DNA of 64,000 nucleotides, taken from contig DATCTV010000028.1 in assembly GCA_036567785.1 (NCBI GenBank), positions 116,846 to 180,845 on the forward strand. Direction: 5' to 3'. Every line of letters starts with the position of its first letter. Position 1 is the first letter of the stretch. Below are positions 36,706 to 45,440 of this stretch, piece after piece. The translations under genes were made by a program, and so were the position numbers. Origin of the DNA: Desulfomonilia bacterium (lineage in GTDB: Bacteria; Desulfobacterota; Desulfomonilia; UBA1062). The notes beneath the pieces were generated by a model that saw nothing but the letters and a program-made list of their open reading frames with translations, was not told where the DNA came from and did not search any database.

Positions 36706-37503
36706 ATGATCAACGTGAAAACAAAGAGGCTTATGTGTTATGCATCAGGGGCCATGAGAGGCGTCTATTATGCGGGAGTGATGAGGGCGATGGCCGAAGC
36801 GGACGTTGACTTCGAAGAGTTCGCAGGCATCAGCGTGGGCTCTACGGGAGCGGCCTGGCATGCCGCAGGACAGGGTATAACAGGCATTGATACATGGCTT
36901 ATGATAGCTGTTGAAAAGCTTACGATTCATCCTTTCTTTAACAACAATACCTCAAAAAACCTGGACTGGATGATTGCGAACGATACCCTTCCGAGGCTCG
37001 ATGTCGAGGGGCTCAAGAAATCGGGCAAGACGGTTCATATAGGAGTATCTGAAATAAGGCCGTTTCTCGAATGGAGCAAGGGGATATTCAGGAGAAGGTA
37101 TCTGAGCTTCAAAGGCGATTTCGATACAAATGCGCTTCTAACAGCGATAAGGGCGAGCTGCCACATGCCGTTCATAAACGGCATATTCTCATCAACTCTT
37201 GTCGGCGGAAAGAGATGCCTTGACGGCGGACTGACCGGACGCATCCCGCTGGATGCAACCGACCTCAACAGGTTTGATGAGATATGGCTCGCTGCGGCAT
37301 CTCCCAATGCTATCCGGGAGCTCAATTCTAGCATCCCGGATGAAATAAAGCATAAGCTTCATATAATCACACCCAGCAGGCCGCTTCCCGTAAGGCGCAT
37401 CGAGATCGATAAGGTAAAATTTCTGGATACAGCCAACATCGGCTATTACGATACAGTTAAGGCCATCACTTCAATTTACGGGGGACAGAAGATTAATGAA
37501 TAA
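36706..37503 (+). CDS. patatin-like phospholipase
   Basis: 265 residues from ATG 36706 (a GTG at 36691 is the alternative). Catalytic dyad motifs: nucleophile elbow GISVGS (FAGISVGSTGAAW) and DGG (CLDGGLTGRIP), with the oxyanion-hole-type glycine run near the N terminus (YASGAMRGVYYAGV). Patatin-like proteins hydrolyse acyl esters of phospholipids. No signal peptide, so probably cytosolic. It overlaps the PfkB kinase gene by 8 nt. Confidence 0.82.
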   Translation: MINVKTKRLMCYASGAMRGVYYAGVMRAMAEADVDFEEFAGISVGSTGAAWHAAGQGITGIDTWLMIAVEKLTIHPFFNNNTSKNLDWMIANDTLPRLDVEGLKKSGKTVHIGVSEIRPFLEWSKGIFRRRYLSFKGDFDTNALLTAIRASCHMPFINGIFSSTLVGGKRCLDGGLTGRIPLDATDLNRFDEIWLAAASPNAIRELNSSIPDEIKHKLHIITPSRPLPVRRIEIDKVKFLDTANIGYYDTVKAITSIYGGQKINE

Positions 37504-38428
37504 ACCAATAGAAGTTCTCGTAGCAGGTCGCCTCAACGTCGATTATCTGTGCGTGATTGAAAGATACCCGGAAGAAGATACAAAGATAAGGATAATTAAA
37601 CGCATTTCCGACATCGGAGGTCAGGGAGGCAATACCAGCTGCTGCATAAAGAGGCTGGGCGGAAGCCTCAAGTTCATAAGCCGCATTGGCAATGATGACG
37701 AGGGCAGGTTTTGTATTGAGCTTCTTAATAAAAGCGGCATCGACACAAGCTCGATTAGGCTTGTCAAAGGCGGGCATACTACTGTCTCTTTTGTCTTCAT
37801 CTCGCGCCTGAGCGGAAAGCGCACCCTCATGTACGAATCCGAGGCCCTTCCCGATCTCAGGCTTGACAGAATGATGAGGTCTTCGATTTCGAGGGCAGGT
37901 GTTCTGCTTCTTGACCCTTCGGTCACGCACCTGGCTACGGAACTCAAAGCAATCAAGGACAGGCCTCCGATCGTCTACGACTGCGAAAGATGGCGTGAAG
38001 GCATATATGACATGATGGACCTGGCCGATTATTTCGTGCCGTCCTCTCTGTTCCTGAAAGATGAAAAGATGGGATTTAAAACATCAGACCCGATAGAGGG
38101 CATCAAGACTCTCGCCCGGAAAGTTTCTAACCGGCTCATCATGACCGACGGTAGAAACGGCGCATATTTCATTGAAAACGGCAATATATTCAATATCAGG
38201 CCCCCCAGGGTGGAAATAATTGACACAACGGGTGCAGGGGATAATTTTCATGGTGCCCTGGCGCTGGCGCTGAGCAGAAACTTTTCCCTTAAGGATTCGG
38301 TCAAGCTCGCAATAGCCGTTGCCACCCTCTCATGCCGTGGGTATGGAGGCAGGGCCGCCGTCCCTGAATGGAATGAGGCCATGGATATTTCTAAAAATCT
38401 TAAAGCAGTCAGGGTATGCGACGCTTAA
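37496..38428 (+). CDS. PfkB-family sugar kinase
   Basis: 310 residues. N-terminal VLVAGRLNVDYLCVIERYP, the lid/substrate region DIGGQGGNTSCCIKRLGG, and the C-terminal PfkB signature DTTGAGDNFHGALALAL with the catalytic Asp and anion hole. The family phosphorylates sugars or nucleosides (ribokinase, fructokinase, adenosine kinase); the substrate cannot be told. Overlap with the patatin-like gene suggests translational coupling. Confidence 0.85.
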   Translation: MNKPIEVLVAGRLNVDYLCVIERYPEEDTKIRIIKRISDIGGQGGNTSCCIKRLGGSLKFISRIGNDDEGRFCIELLNKSGIDTSSIRLVKGGHTTVSFVFISRLSGKRTLMYESEALPDLRLDRMMRSSISRAGVLLLDPSVTHLATELKAIKDRPPIVYDCERWREGIYDMMDLADYFVPSSLFLKDEKMGFKTSDPIEGIKTLARKVSNRLIMTDGRNGAYFIENGNIFNIRPPRVEIIDTTGAGDNFHGALALALSRNFSLKDSVKLAIAVATLSCRGYGGRAAVPEWNEAMDISKNLKAVRVCDA

Positions 38429-38447
38429 AGGCACAGGCAAATATTTT

Positions 38448-38476
38448 TTGACAGCACCTTCTATTTAATGCATATT
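38448..38476 (+). promoter_or_regulatory. possible sigma-70 promoter of the liv operon
   Basis: TTGACA (38448-38453), 17-nt spacer, CATATT (38471-38476), 62 nt before the livK ATG. Perfect -35 and a moderate -10. Confidence 0.5.
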
Positions 38477-38537
38477 TTTCAGGCTGGCTCAGCTTTTCTC
38501 AAAGCCGGATTTTTAAAATGCATACAGGAGGATGCTT

Positions 38538-39641
38538 ATGAAAAAGTCTGTTTTGGCAATCATCATCACGGCATTATTCGCCCTTCCCGTCTTCGGTGCC
38601 GATACTATAAGAATCGGAGTTGCGGGCCCTCACAGCGGAGACCTTGCGTCTTACGGAATACCAAGCGCCAATGCAGTTGAGATAGTGGTGGATGACATCA
38701 ACGCAAAAGGCGGTATCAACGGCCGCAAGATAGAAATCATAAAGATGGATGACGTATGCAAACCCGAGCAGGCAACCAATGTCGCCCAGAAACTGGTTTC
38801 GGAAAAGGTTGTCGCCGTTGTCGGACATATATGCTCGGGTGCGACACGCACCGCGCTGAGCACATACCGTGATGCAAAAATAATAACAATATCACCATCA
38901 GCCACCAAAACAGACCTGACGACATCAATGGCTTATCCTAACTTTTACAGGACAATAGGCTCGGACCAGCTTCAGGCAGAACTGATGGCCGATTTCGCTG
39001 TTAACAAACTCAAGCTCAAGACCTTCGCCGTCATTCATGACAAGGGCGACTATGGTAAGGATGTCGCGGAGTTTGCCAGGGCATATCTCGAAAAGCACGG
39101 GGGCAGGGTTAAGCTGTTTGAAGGCATCACGCCGGGAGCCGTGGACTATTCGGCCATAATACAGAGAATCAACAGGGAAAAGGTGGATGTTGTGATTTAC
39201 GGCGGCTATCATCCCGAAGGTTCCAAGATAGTGAGCGGCATGAGGAAGAAAGGCATGAAAACCATATTCATCTCGGATGACGGGTTGAAGGACGACACCT
39301 TCATCAAGGTGGCGGGCAGGTATGCGGAAGGGGTGTATGCAACCGGCCCTACGGATACGACAAAACTCAAGCTCGCGCAGGAGGCGATTGCAAAACATAA
39401 AAGCCGCTTCGGTTCAGACCCGGGGGCATTCTATCTGAACGCATACTCCGCAATCATGGCCCTTACCAATGCGATAAGCAAAGCGGGCTCAACAGATTAT
39501 GATGCAGTGGGAAAGGCGCTCAAGACCCAGTGGGTCGAAACGCCTCTGGGTAAGATAAGCTTTGATGCCAAGGGCGATGCTAAGGGCATAGGGTTCTCGG
39601 TCTTTGTCGTGAAAAACGGCAGGTACGCGCAGGTTAAATAG
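38538..39641 (+). CDS. livK: branched-chain amino-acid ABC transporter, periplasmic binding protein
   Basis: 367 residues from ATG 38538 (AGGAGG 6 nt upstream; ATG 38532 lies too close to it). Signal peptide MKKSVLAIIITALFALPVFG, then ADTIRIGVAGPHSGDLASYG and GGINGRKIEIIKMDDVCKPEQATNVAQKLV, the type I periplasmic fold of LivJ/LivK. It captures leucine, isoleucine, valine or related ligands and delivers them to LivHM. It is separated from livH by a strong terminator. Confidence 0.93.
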   Translation: MKKSVLAIIITALFALPVFGADTIRIGVAGPHSGDLASYGIPSANAVEIVVDDINAKGGINGRKIEIIKMDDVCKPEQATNVAQKLVSEKVVAVVGHICSGATRTALSTYRDAKIITISPSATKTDLTTSMAYPNFYRTIGSDQLQAELMADFAVNKLKLKTFAVIHDKGDYGKDVAEFARAYLEKHGGRVKLFEGITPGAVDYSAIIQRINREKVDVVIYGGYHPEGSKIVSGMRKKGMKTIFISDDGLKDDTFIKVAGRYAEGVYATGPTDTTKLKLAQEAIAKHKSRFGSDPGAFYLNAYSAIMALTNAISKAGSTDYDAVGKALKTQWVETPLGKISFDAKGDAKGIGFSVFVVKNGRYAQVK

Positions 39642-39649
39642 ACCAGCAC

Positions 39650-39677
39650 GGGGCGGACAATCCGCCCCTTTCTTTTT
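39650..39677 (+). terminator. intra-operon terminator between livK and livH
   Basis: GGGGCGGA-caa-TCCGCCCC followed by TTTCTTTTT: an 8-bp GC-rich stem with T-run, 8 nt after the livK stop and ending 7 nt before the livH ATG. It probably acts as an attenuator that keeps binding-protein mRNA in excess of permease mRNA. Confidence 0.85.
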
Positions 39678-39684
39678 CAAGCGG

Positions 39685-40587
39685 ATGGAATATTTTCTCG
39701 AACTCTTCTTCAGCGGTCTGACAAGGGGCAGCATCTATGCCCTGCTCGCACTCGGCTATACAATGGTCTACGGGATAATCGCTCTTATTAACTTCGCACA
39801 TGGTGAAATCTACATGATAGGGGCCTTCACTGCCCTGATCGCTGCAAGCATCCTTGCGCTACTCGGAATAAGCGGTCTTTCTCTTCTTGTCCTGGCAGGT
39901 GCGATTGCCGTCGTCTATGCGTCATCCTACGGTTATACCGTGGAGAAGATCGCCTATAAACCGCTCAGAAATGCCCCCCGGCTTTCGCCCCTAATAAGCG
40001 CAATCGGCATGTCCATATTCCTGCAGAATTATGTGCTGCTGGCACAGACATCGGATTTCGTTAGCTTTCCGCAGCTGATACCGGACTTCGAATTCATGGA
40101 AAATTACCGATCCTTCATGCAGCCCTCGGACCTTGTCATAATATCGACAACCGTGGTTATGATGGTACTGCTCACGATCTTCATCAAGTTCACGAAAATC
40201 GGAAAGGCCATGCGTGCGACCTCCCAGGACAAGACCATGGCCATGCTTTCGGGCGTGAACGTCGACCGGGTTATCTCGGTCACCTTCATAACCGGTTCGG
40301 CGCTCGCCGCAGTGGGTGGGGTGCTGATATCCTCACATGTCGGGCAGATAAACTTCTACATAGGTTTCATTGCAGGACTCAAAGCATTCACGGCCGCGGT
40401 TCTCGGAGGTATCGGAAGCATCCCCGGGGCCGTACTCGGGGCTTTGATACTCGGATGCACCGAAAGCTTTGCCGCGGGATACATATCAAGCGACTATGAA
40501 GACGTATTCGCATTCGGGCTCCTGGTCCTCATCCTTATATTCAGACCGTCAGGCCTGCTCGGCAGAAAACCCTCGGAAAAGGTGTAG
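39685..40587 (+). CDS. livH: branched-chain amino-acid ABC transporter permease LivH
   Basis: 300 residues, about eight membrane segments; MEYFLELFFSGLTRGSIYALLALGYTMVYGIIALINFAHGEIYMIGAF is the family signature and AVLGGIGSIPGAVLGALILG the EAA-like loop. The start is weakly supported by a ribosome site (AAGCGG) directly after the terminator hairpin. Followed by livM after 2 nt. Confidence 0.93.
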   Translation: MEYFLELFFSGLTRGSIYALLALGYTMVYGIIALINFAHGEIYMIGAFTALIAASILALLGISGLSLLVLAGAIAVVYASSYGYTVEKIAYKPLRNAPRLSPLISAIGMSIFLQNYVLLAQTSDFVSFPQLIPDFEFMENYRSFMQPSDLVIISTTVVMMVLLTIFIKFTKIGKAMRATSQDKTMAMLSGVNVDRVISVTFITGSALAAVGGVLISSHVGQINFYIGFIAGLKAFTAAVLGGIGSIPGAVLGALILGCTESFAAGYISSDYEDVFAFGLLVLILIFRPSGLLGRKPSEKV

Positions 40588-40589
40588 AA

Positions 40590-41792
40590 ATGAACAGGGT
40601 CATTAAAGAAACGTTCAATTCTCTCGTTGTTGCGGTCTGGTTCATGTTCCTCACCTTCCCCATAATGGCGGTCAAGGTCAATACAGTTGAAAAGGTCATT
40701 ACATGGCGTCTGATAAATGTCGTATATGTAGGCATATGCGCTTTTGTGCTGTCTTTCTTCTGGCATTACCTTATGAAAAAGAGGCTAAAGAAAAAGGATG
40801 ACGAAAACACATGGCAGAACCTCACCGCGCTGAAGCTCAAGCAGCAGAAAAAACTAATGCCGCTCCTGGCAGCCGTTGTCATAGCCGCCGCGATTGCTTT
40901 TCCTCTTGTATTCTCAGGATATCAGGTCTCGGTTGTGACCACGGCGCTCATGTATGTGGTTCTTGGTCTGGGGCTTAACATAGAGGTCGGCCTGGCAGGA
41001 CTGCTGGACCTGGGCTATGTGGCATTTTATGCGGTAGGGGCATACACCTATGCGCTTTTATACCATCACTTCGGCATCAGCTTCTGGATTGCGCTGCCCC
41101 TAGGTGCGATACTGGCCGCCATTTTCGGGGTTTTGCTGGGTCTCCCCGTATTGAGACTCAGAGGCGATTATCTGGCCATTGTGACGCTTGGATTCGCCGA
41201 AATCATCAGACTGGTGCTGAACAACTGGAGCAGCTTCTCCATGGGCCCGAGCGGGATCGCGGATATCGCACAGCCCTCAGTTCTGGGAAAGACACTGACA
41301 TTGAAGCAGTCAAGCGATTTCCTCTATTATATCATGATCGTCCTGGTGATCCTGACAATATTCGTGGTTGGCAGACTCAGAAATTCTCGCATAGGAAGGG
41401 CATGGATCGCCATGAGGGAAGACGAAACCGCCTGCCGGTCCATGGGCATAAACATTACCAGGGCCAAACTGACCGCATTCGCCCTTGGCGCAACATGGGC
41501 AGGCATGATGGGATGCGTATTCGCAGCCAAAACCACGTTTGTCAACCCGGCAAGCTTCACTTTCTGGGAATCGATAATAATACTTTCAATAGTTGTGCTC
41601 GGGGGCATGGGTTCGATAGCCGGCGTGATCCTCGGTGCCTTCATACTGATACTGCTGCCTGAATACCTGCAGTCCATCTCGCAGATAAGGATGTTAATAT
41701 TCGGTGCATGCATGGTCCTGATGATGGTCTTCAGGCCTCAGGGCATTATAAGCGGTATCAGGCAGCACTACCGGTGGAAGGAGAACACCTGA
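40590..41792 (+). CDS. livM: branched-chain amino-acid ABC transporter permease LivM
   Basis: 400 residues. It carries an N-terminal extension with two extra membrane segments and a charged loop (MKKRLKKKDDENTWQNL) before the LivM core (YVVLGLGLNIEVGLAGLLDLGYVAFYAVGAY, RLRGDYLAIVTLGFAEIIRLVLNN, VVLGGMGSIAGVILGAFILI). It forms the membrane channel with LivH. One nt separates it from livG. Confidence 0.93.
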   Translation: MNRVIKETFNSLVVAVWFMFLTFPIMAVKVNTVEKVITWRLINVVYVGICAFVLSFFWHYLMKKRLKKKDDENTWQNLTALKLKQQKKLMPLLAAVVIAAAIAFPLVFSGYQVSVVTTALMYVVLGLGLNIEVGLAGLLDLGYVAFYAVGAYTYALLYHHFGISFWIALPLGAILAAIFGVLLGLPVLRLRGDYLAIVTLGFAEIIRLVLNNWSSFSMGPSGIADIAQPSVLGKTLTLKQSSDFLYYIMIVLVILTIFVVGRLRNSRIGRAWIAMREDETACRSMGINITRAKLTAFALGATWAGMMGCVFAAKTTFVNPASFTFWESIIILSIVVLGGMGSIAGVILGAFILILLPEYLQSISQIRMLIFGACMVLMMVFRPQGIISGIRQHYRWKENT

Positions 41793-41793
41793 G

Positions 41794-42582
41794 ATGGGCC
41801 ACGTCCTTGATGTAAAAAACCTGTGCATGCAGTTCGGCGGCCTCAGCGCCCTGAGAGATATTAATCTGGCTGTCGATAAGGGTGAGATCGTTGCACTGAT
41901 CGGGCCCAACGGCGCCGGCAAAACGACATTCTTCAACTGCGCAACAGGCATATACGAACCCACGAAAGGCACCATCACGGCATCATCCGGAGACGGGGCT
42001 GATATGGTTCTCAACGGCCTGAAACCGAATGAGATCACCCAAAAAGGGCTTGCAAGGACATTTCAGAACATAAGGCTTTTCAAGAAGATGACCGTGCTTG
42101 AAAATGTAATGGTTGCAAGGCACTGCAGGACAAAATCTGGAATCCTCGGGGCGATATTCAGGACAGAGAGCGTGCGCAGGGAGCACAAGGATACTATTGA
42201 TTATGCATACCGGACGATTAAAAGGTTTTCACTTGAAAGGAATGTGAACGTCCTTGCCGGAGAGCTCCCGTACGGCGACCAGAGGAGGCTTGAAATCGCA
42301 AGGGCGCTTGCGACCGAACCGTTCCTGCTCCTCCTGGACGAACCCGCAGCAGGGATGAACCCGAAGGAGACCGAAGAGCTGGACCAGTTGATAAAAACGA
42401 TCCGCGATGAAGACGGCATATCGATAATGCTTATAGAACACGATATGAAGCTCGTGATGAGCATATCGGACAGGGTGTATGTAATCGACTACGGCCAGAT
42501 GATCGCCCAGGGGACGCCAGCGGAAATAGCCTCTAATCCGAAGGTCATCAAGGCATATCTCGGAGAGGAATTCGATGCTTGA
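41794..42582 (+). CDS. livG: branched-chain amino-acid ABC transporter ATPase LivG
   Basis: 262 residues. Walker A GPNGAGKTTFF, a signature of the LivG form (LPYGDQRRLEIARALA in place of LSGGQ), Walker B FLLLLDEPAAGMNP, and H-loop LIEHDMKLV. The C terminus IKAYLGEEFDA is usual for LivG. Overlaps livF by 8 nt. Confidence 0.95.
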   Translation: MGHVLDVKNLCMQFGGLSALRDINLAVDKGEIVALIGPNGAGKTTFFNCATGIYEPTKGTITASSGDGADMVLNGLKPNEITQKGLARTFQNIRLFKKMTVLENVMVARHCRTKSGILGAIFRTESVRREHKDTIDYAYRTIKRFSLERNVNVLAGELPYGDQRRLEIARALATEPFLLLLDEPAAGMNPKETEELDQLIKTIRDEDGISIMLIEHDMKLVMSISDRVYVIDYGQMIAQGTPAEIASNPKVIKAYLGEEFDA

Positions 42583-43282
42583 GATAAATGACCTGAGCAC
42601 TTATTACGGCGGAATTCAGGCGCTCAAAGGCATAAGCCTGAATATAAACAAAGGTGAGATTATCACGCTGATAGGTGCAAACGGCGCTGGCAAGTCAACG
42701 GCTCTCATGTCAATCTGCGGGATCGTGCCGCCGAGAGGCGGTGATATTGTTTTCATGGGAGAATCGGTAAAGGGGCTCGCCCCTGACAAAATATTCGGCC
42801 TAGGGATTGTCCAGGTGCCGGAAGGCCGCAGGATATTCCCGGAAATGACTGTCGGGGAAAACCTGGACATGGGCGCATACCTGAGAAAAGACAGGACGGC
42901 AATCAGACAGGATATGGACTATATCTTTTCACTCTTCCCGAGGCTGGCCGAGCGCAGGGGACAGCCGGGAGGCACACTGTCGGGAGGCGAGCAGCAGATG
43001 CTGGCCATATCAAGAGGGCTTATGGGCAGACCGAAACTCCTGCTCCTTGACGAACCTTCCCTGGGGCTCGCACCTGTCCTTGTCAAACTCATCTTCGACA
43101 CAATCAGAAAAATCAACAAAGAAAACGGCACTACAATATTCCTCGTCGAGCAGAACGCGAATATGGCGCTGGCAATTGCAGACAGGGGATATGTGCTGGA
43201 GACGGGAAGGATTTCGATTGAGGGAAAATCTGAAGAACTCCTGAACAATGAACGGATAAAGACCGCTTACCTGGGCCTTTGA
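42575..43282 (+). CDS. livF: branched-chain amino-acid ABC transporter ATPase LivF
   Basis: 235 residues. Walker A GANGAGKSTALM, signature LSGGEQQMLAISRGLM, Walker B LLLLDEPSLGLAP, H-loop-type LVEQNANMALAIADRGYVLETG, end TAYLGL. It completes the livKHMGF set and ends 8 nt from the convergent VanZ-like gene. Confidence 0.95.
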   Translation: MLEINDLSTYYGGIQALKGISLNINKGEIITLIGANGAGKSTALMSICGIVPPRGGDIVFMGESVKGLAPDKIFGLGIVQVPEGRRIFPEMTVGENLDMGAYLRKDRTAIRQDMDYIFSLFPRLAERRGQPGGTLSGGEQQMLAISRGLMGRPKLLLLDEPSLGLAPVLVKLIFDTIRKINKENGTTIFLVEQNANMALAIADRGYVLETGRISIEGKSEELLNNERIKTAYLGL

Positions 43283-43290
43283 CAGATCAA

Positions 43291-44211
43291 CTATTCAAGC
43301 CTTATATTATCCAGATAGACAGTCTCCGGTTTTGAAAGTCCTGCTGCAAAAAAACATATCCTCGTTACATCGCTCATATCCATTTGCCTTTTTGCAGGTG
43401 ATTTTCTGATGTCATCAAGGTTTATACTGATATGGTTCAGGCCCGGTTTGAGAAGGATTCTTCCGTTGAACCTGTCACTGAATTCGTTATCATGCATCTT
43501 ATCGTTAATCCTTAAAGTGATTCTCAAATCGCTGTCTCCCGGCAGATAAATATCGGCGCTGAAAGTTTTATATCCTCTCCAGTCATGAACGAAGCCTTCC
43601 TTGCATATGGTGGAATATTCACCGGGGAGAAAGCTCACCAATGCCGAACAGGAGCCTTCAGCCGGAAACTTTTGTGATCTGACAATCCCGGCGTTATCCT
43701 TTTGCCATAACGAAATCTCAAAAGGCTTCTCGAATGAATTTACGAGGGGGAAATTGAGCCTGGCATATGCCTCATCGAAGAAAACAATATAAAAAGGGAT
43801 ACCGGCTGAAAGAATAAGAACGACCGACAGGATTCGCACTGTGAAGGCCCTTAACGGCTTGGAATAGACGGAAAAAATGGCGAGAAAGGCAAACGCACCT
43901 ATTGCATCATTCATAAGATCACTAAACTCGAAGAATCTGTCTTTCATGCCGAGTTGAACGACCTCGACAAAACCCCCCAGAAACATGGTTATCACCCAGG
44001 CTTTAACCCTGTTTCCGGACAGCCCCTGTCCTCTGTCAATCAACTTTAACACAAGAATGGCTATCAGGCCGAACAGGAACACATGGCCGAAGTCCATCAG
44101 TTCCTTTAATGACCATGAACCGGTATTCGGATTAAACAGAAGAACAAAGGCGATCAGCAGGCAGATAATTATTGCGAAGAACACTTTATTCCGCTTTTTT
44201 GATACTTTCAT
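43291..44211 (-). CDS. VanZ-like membrane protein with C-terminal carbohydrate-binding-like domain
   Basis: 306 residues from ATG 44211 (a TTG at 44226 is upstream). Residues ~1-150 hold four to five membrane helices with the VanZ pattern (DFGHVFLFGLIAILV, GGFVEVVQLGMKDRFFEFSDLMNDAIGAF, with conserved His, E and D-x-x-x-N). From ~165 on, an extracytoplasmic beta-rich part (YKTFSADIYLPGDSDLRITLRINDK, LKPGLNHISINLDDI, VYLDNIRLE) resembles carbohydrate-binding modules of the CBM11/CBM-like sandwich type. It lies at the border of the exopolysaccharide cluster but on the opposite strand. Function unknown. Confidence 0.75.
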   Translation of the reverse strand: MKVSKKRNKVFFAIIICLLIAFVLLFNPNTGSWSLKELMDFGHVFLFGLIAILVLKLIDRGQGLSGNRVKAWVITMFLGGFVEVVQLGMKDRFFEFSDLMNDAIGAFAFLAIFSVYSKPLRAFTVRILSVVLILSAGIPFYIVFFDEAYARLNFPLVNSFEKPFEISLWQKDNAGIVRSQKFPAEGSCSALVSFLPGEYSTICKEGFVHDWRGYKTFSADIYLPGDSDLRITLRINDKMHDNEFSDRFNGRILLKPGLNHISINLDDIRKSPAKRQMDMSDVTRICFFAAGLSKPETVYLDNIRLE

Positions 44212-44393
44212 AATACCTAAATACAATGATAGCTTTTCTTACTGCAATTAATAAAGTTAATCGCTGTCCTTGCCGATGAGCAGAGAAACAACTCTTGAAC
44301 TGAGAAGGTGTTTTTTACAGAAAAGAAAAAATTAGTCGAATGATTTTCACCTTTAGTGGCGGAGCTTTAAATTACATTCGGTTTAAACCTCTC

Positions 44394-45440
44394 ATGAAAA
44401 ATATCAGTCTCATAAATGACAGTCAGAACAGAATATGGGATGAATTCATCCTCTCATCAAATATTGCCGGTCCATACATGCTTTATGCCTGGGGACGGGC
44501 GGCAAGAAAGGCGTACGGCCATAAAGCCTTCAATATAATGTCTTTCGGACCTGATGGAAAAGCAGACGGCGCGTTGCCCCTTGTATTCATAAAACCGCCG
44601 TTTCTGAAGGGATTGCTCGTATCTCTGCCTTTCTGTGATTACGGCGGCATCATATCCTCAGATGACGAGACCGCAGACGGATTGGCCGGTTTTGCTTCAG
44701 AGCTTGCATCATCCCTGGGTGCAGAACTCGAAATCCGCTCGAAAAGCGAGATCCCGGCACTCAAAGAAAAATATGGCATGGGCGTGATTTCCCACAAGGT
44801 CCGGATGAAACTTGAGCTGCCGCAGAGTTCACATATGCTGTGGGAGGGTTTCAAGTCAAAACTCAGGAGCCAGATAAAAAAACCCCGGAAGGAAGGGCTT
44901 GTTTTCAGACTGGGCGGCATTGAACTTCTCGATGATTTTTATGATGTCTTCAGGATCAACATGCATGACCTGGGCTCTCCGGTACACTCAAAAAAATGGA
45001 TCAGCTCGGTTCTTGAACTCATGGGAAATAAAGCCCGCACGGGAATTGTCTACAGGGATGAAGAAGCCATAGGGGGCGGCATAATACTTGCCTGCGGGGA
45101 TACGATAACGATACCCTGGGCATCGACGCTGGCTGAATACAACAGTTTGAGCCCCAACATGATGCTTTACTGGGGGTTTCTGGAATACGCCTCCGATAAC
45201 GGTTTCAGGTTTTTCGACTTTGGAAGGTCAACCCCGGGCGAAGGCACCTACAAATTCAAGGAGCAGTGGGGCGCCGAACCGGAGCCCCTCTTCTGGTACG
45301 GCAAGGGGTTCAAAGACGAAACGGATGGCATGGCCTTCAGTGGACAACTGAGAAAGAAAGCTGAAGAAGCATGGTCGAAACTCCCGCAGAAACTGGCGGA
45401 TTTTTTAGGGCCTGTTTTGAGAAGGTATATCTCACTATAA
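44394..45440 (+). CDS. FemAB-like acetyltransferase (exosortase-system-associated type)
   Basis: 348 residues from ATG 44394 (MKNISLINDSQNRIWDEFI); an earlier ATG at 44340 would add 18 residues that do not look like the family. Pattern: WDEFILSSNIAGPYMLYAWGRAARKAYGHKAF, LPFCDYGGI, KLRSQIKKPRKEGLVFRLGG, and FRFFDFGRSTPGEGTYKFKEQWGAEPEPLFWYG, the GNAT-type FemAB fold found beside exosortase/EPS genes. It would transfer an aminoacyl or acyl group to a glycan or lipid precursor. It shares its last base with the start of the next gene. The region 44227-44393 upstream holds no clear promoter. Confidence 0.82.
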   Translation: MKNISLINDSQNRIWDEFILSSNIAGPYMLYAWGRAARKAYGHKAFNIMSFGPDGKADGALPLVFIKPPFLKGLLVSLPFCDYGGIISSDDETADGLAGFASELASSLGAELEIRSKSEIPALKEKYGMGVISHKVRMKLELPQSSHMLWEGFKSKLRSQIKKPRKEGLVFRLGGIELLDDFYDVFRINMHDLGSPVHSKKWISSVLELMGNKARTGIVYRDEEAIGGGIILACGDTITIPWASTLAEYNSLSPNMMLYWGFLEYASDNGFRFFDFGRSTPGEGTYKFKEQWGAEPEPLFWYGKGFKDETDGMAFSGQLRKKAEEAWSKLPQKLADFLGPVLRRYISL

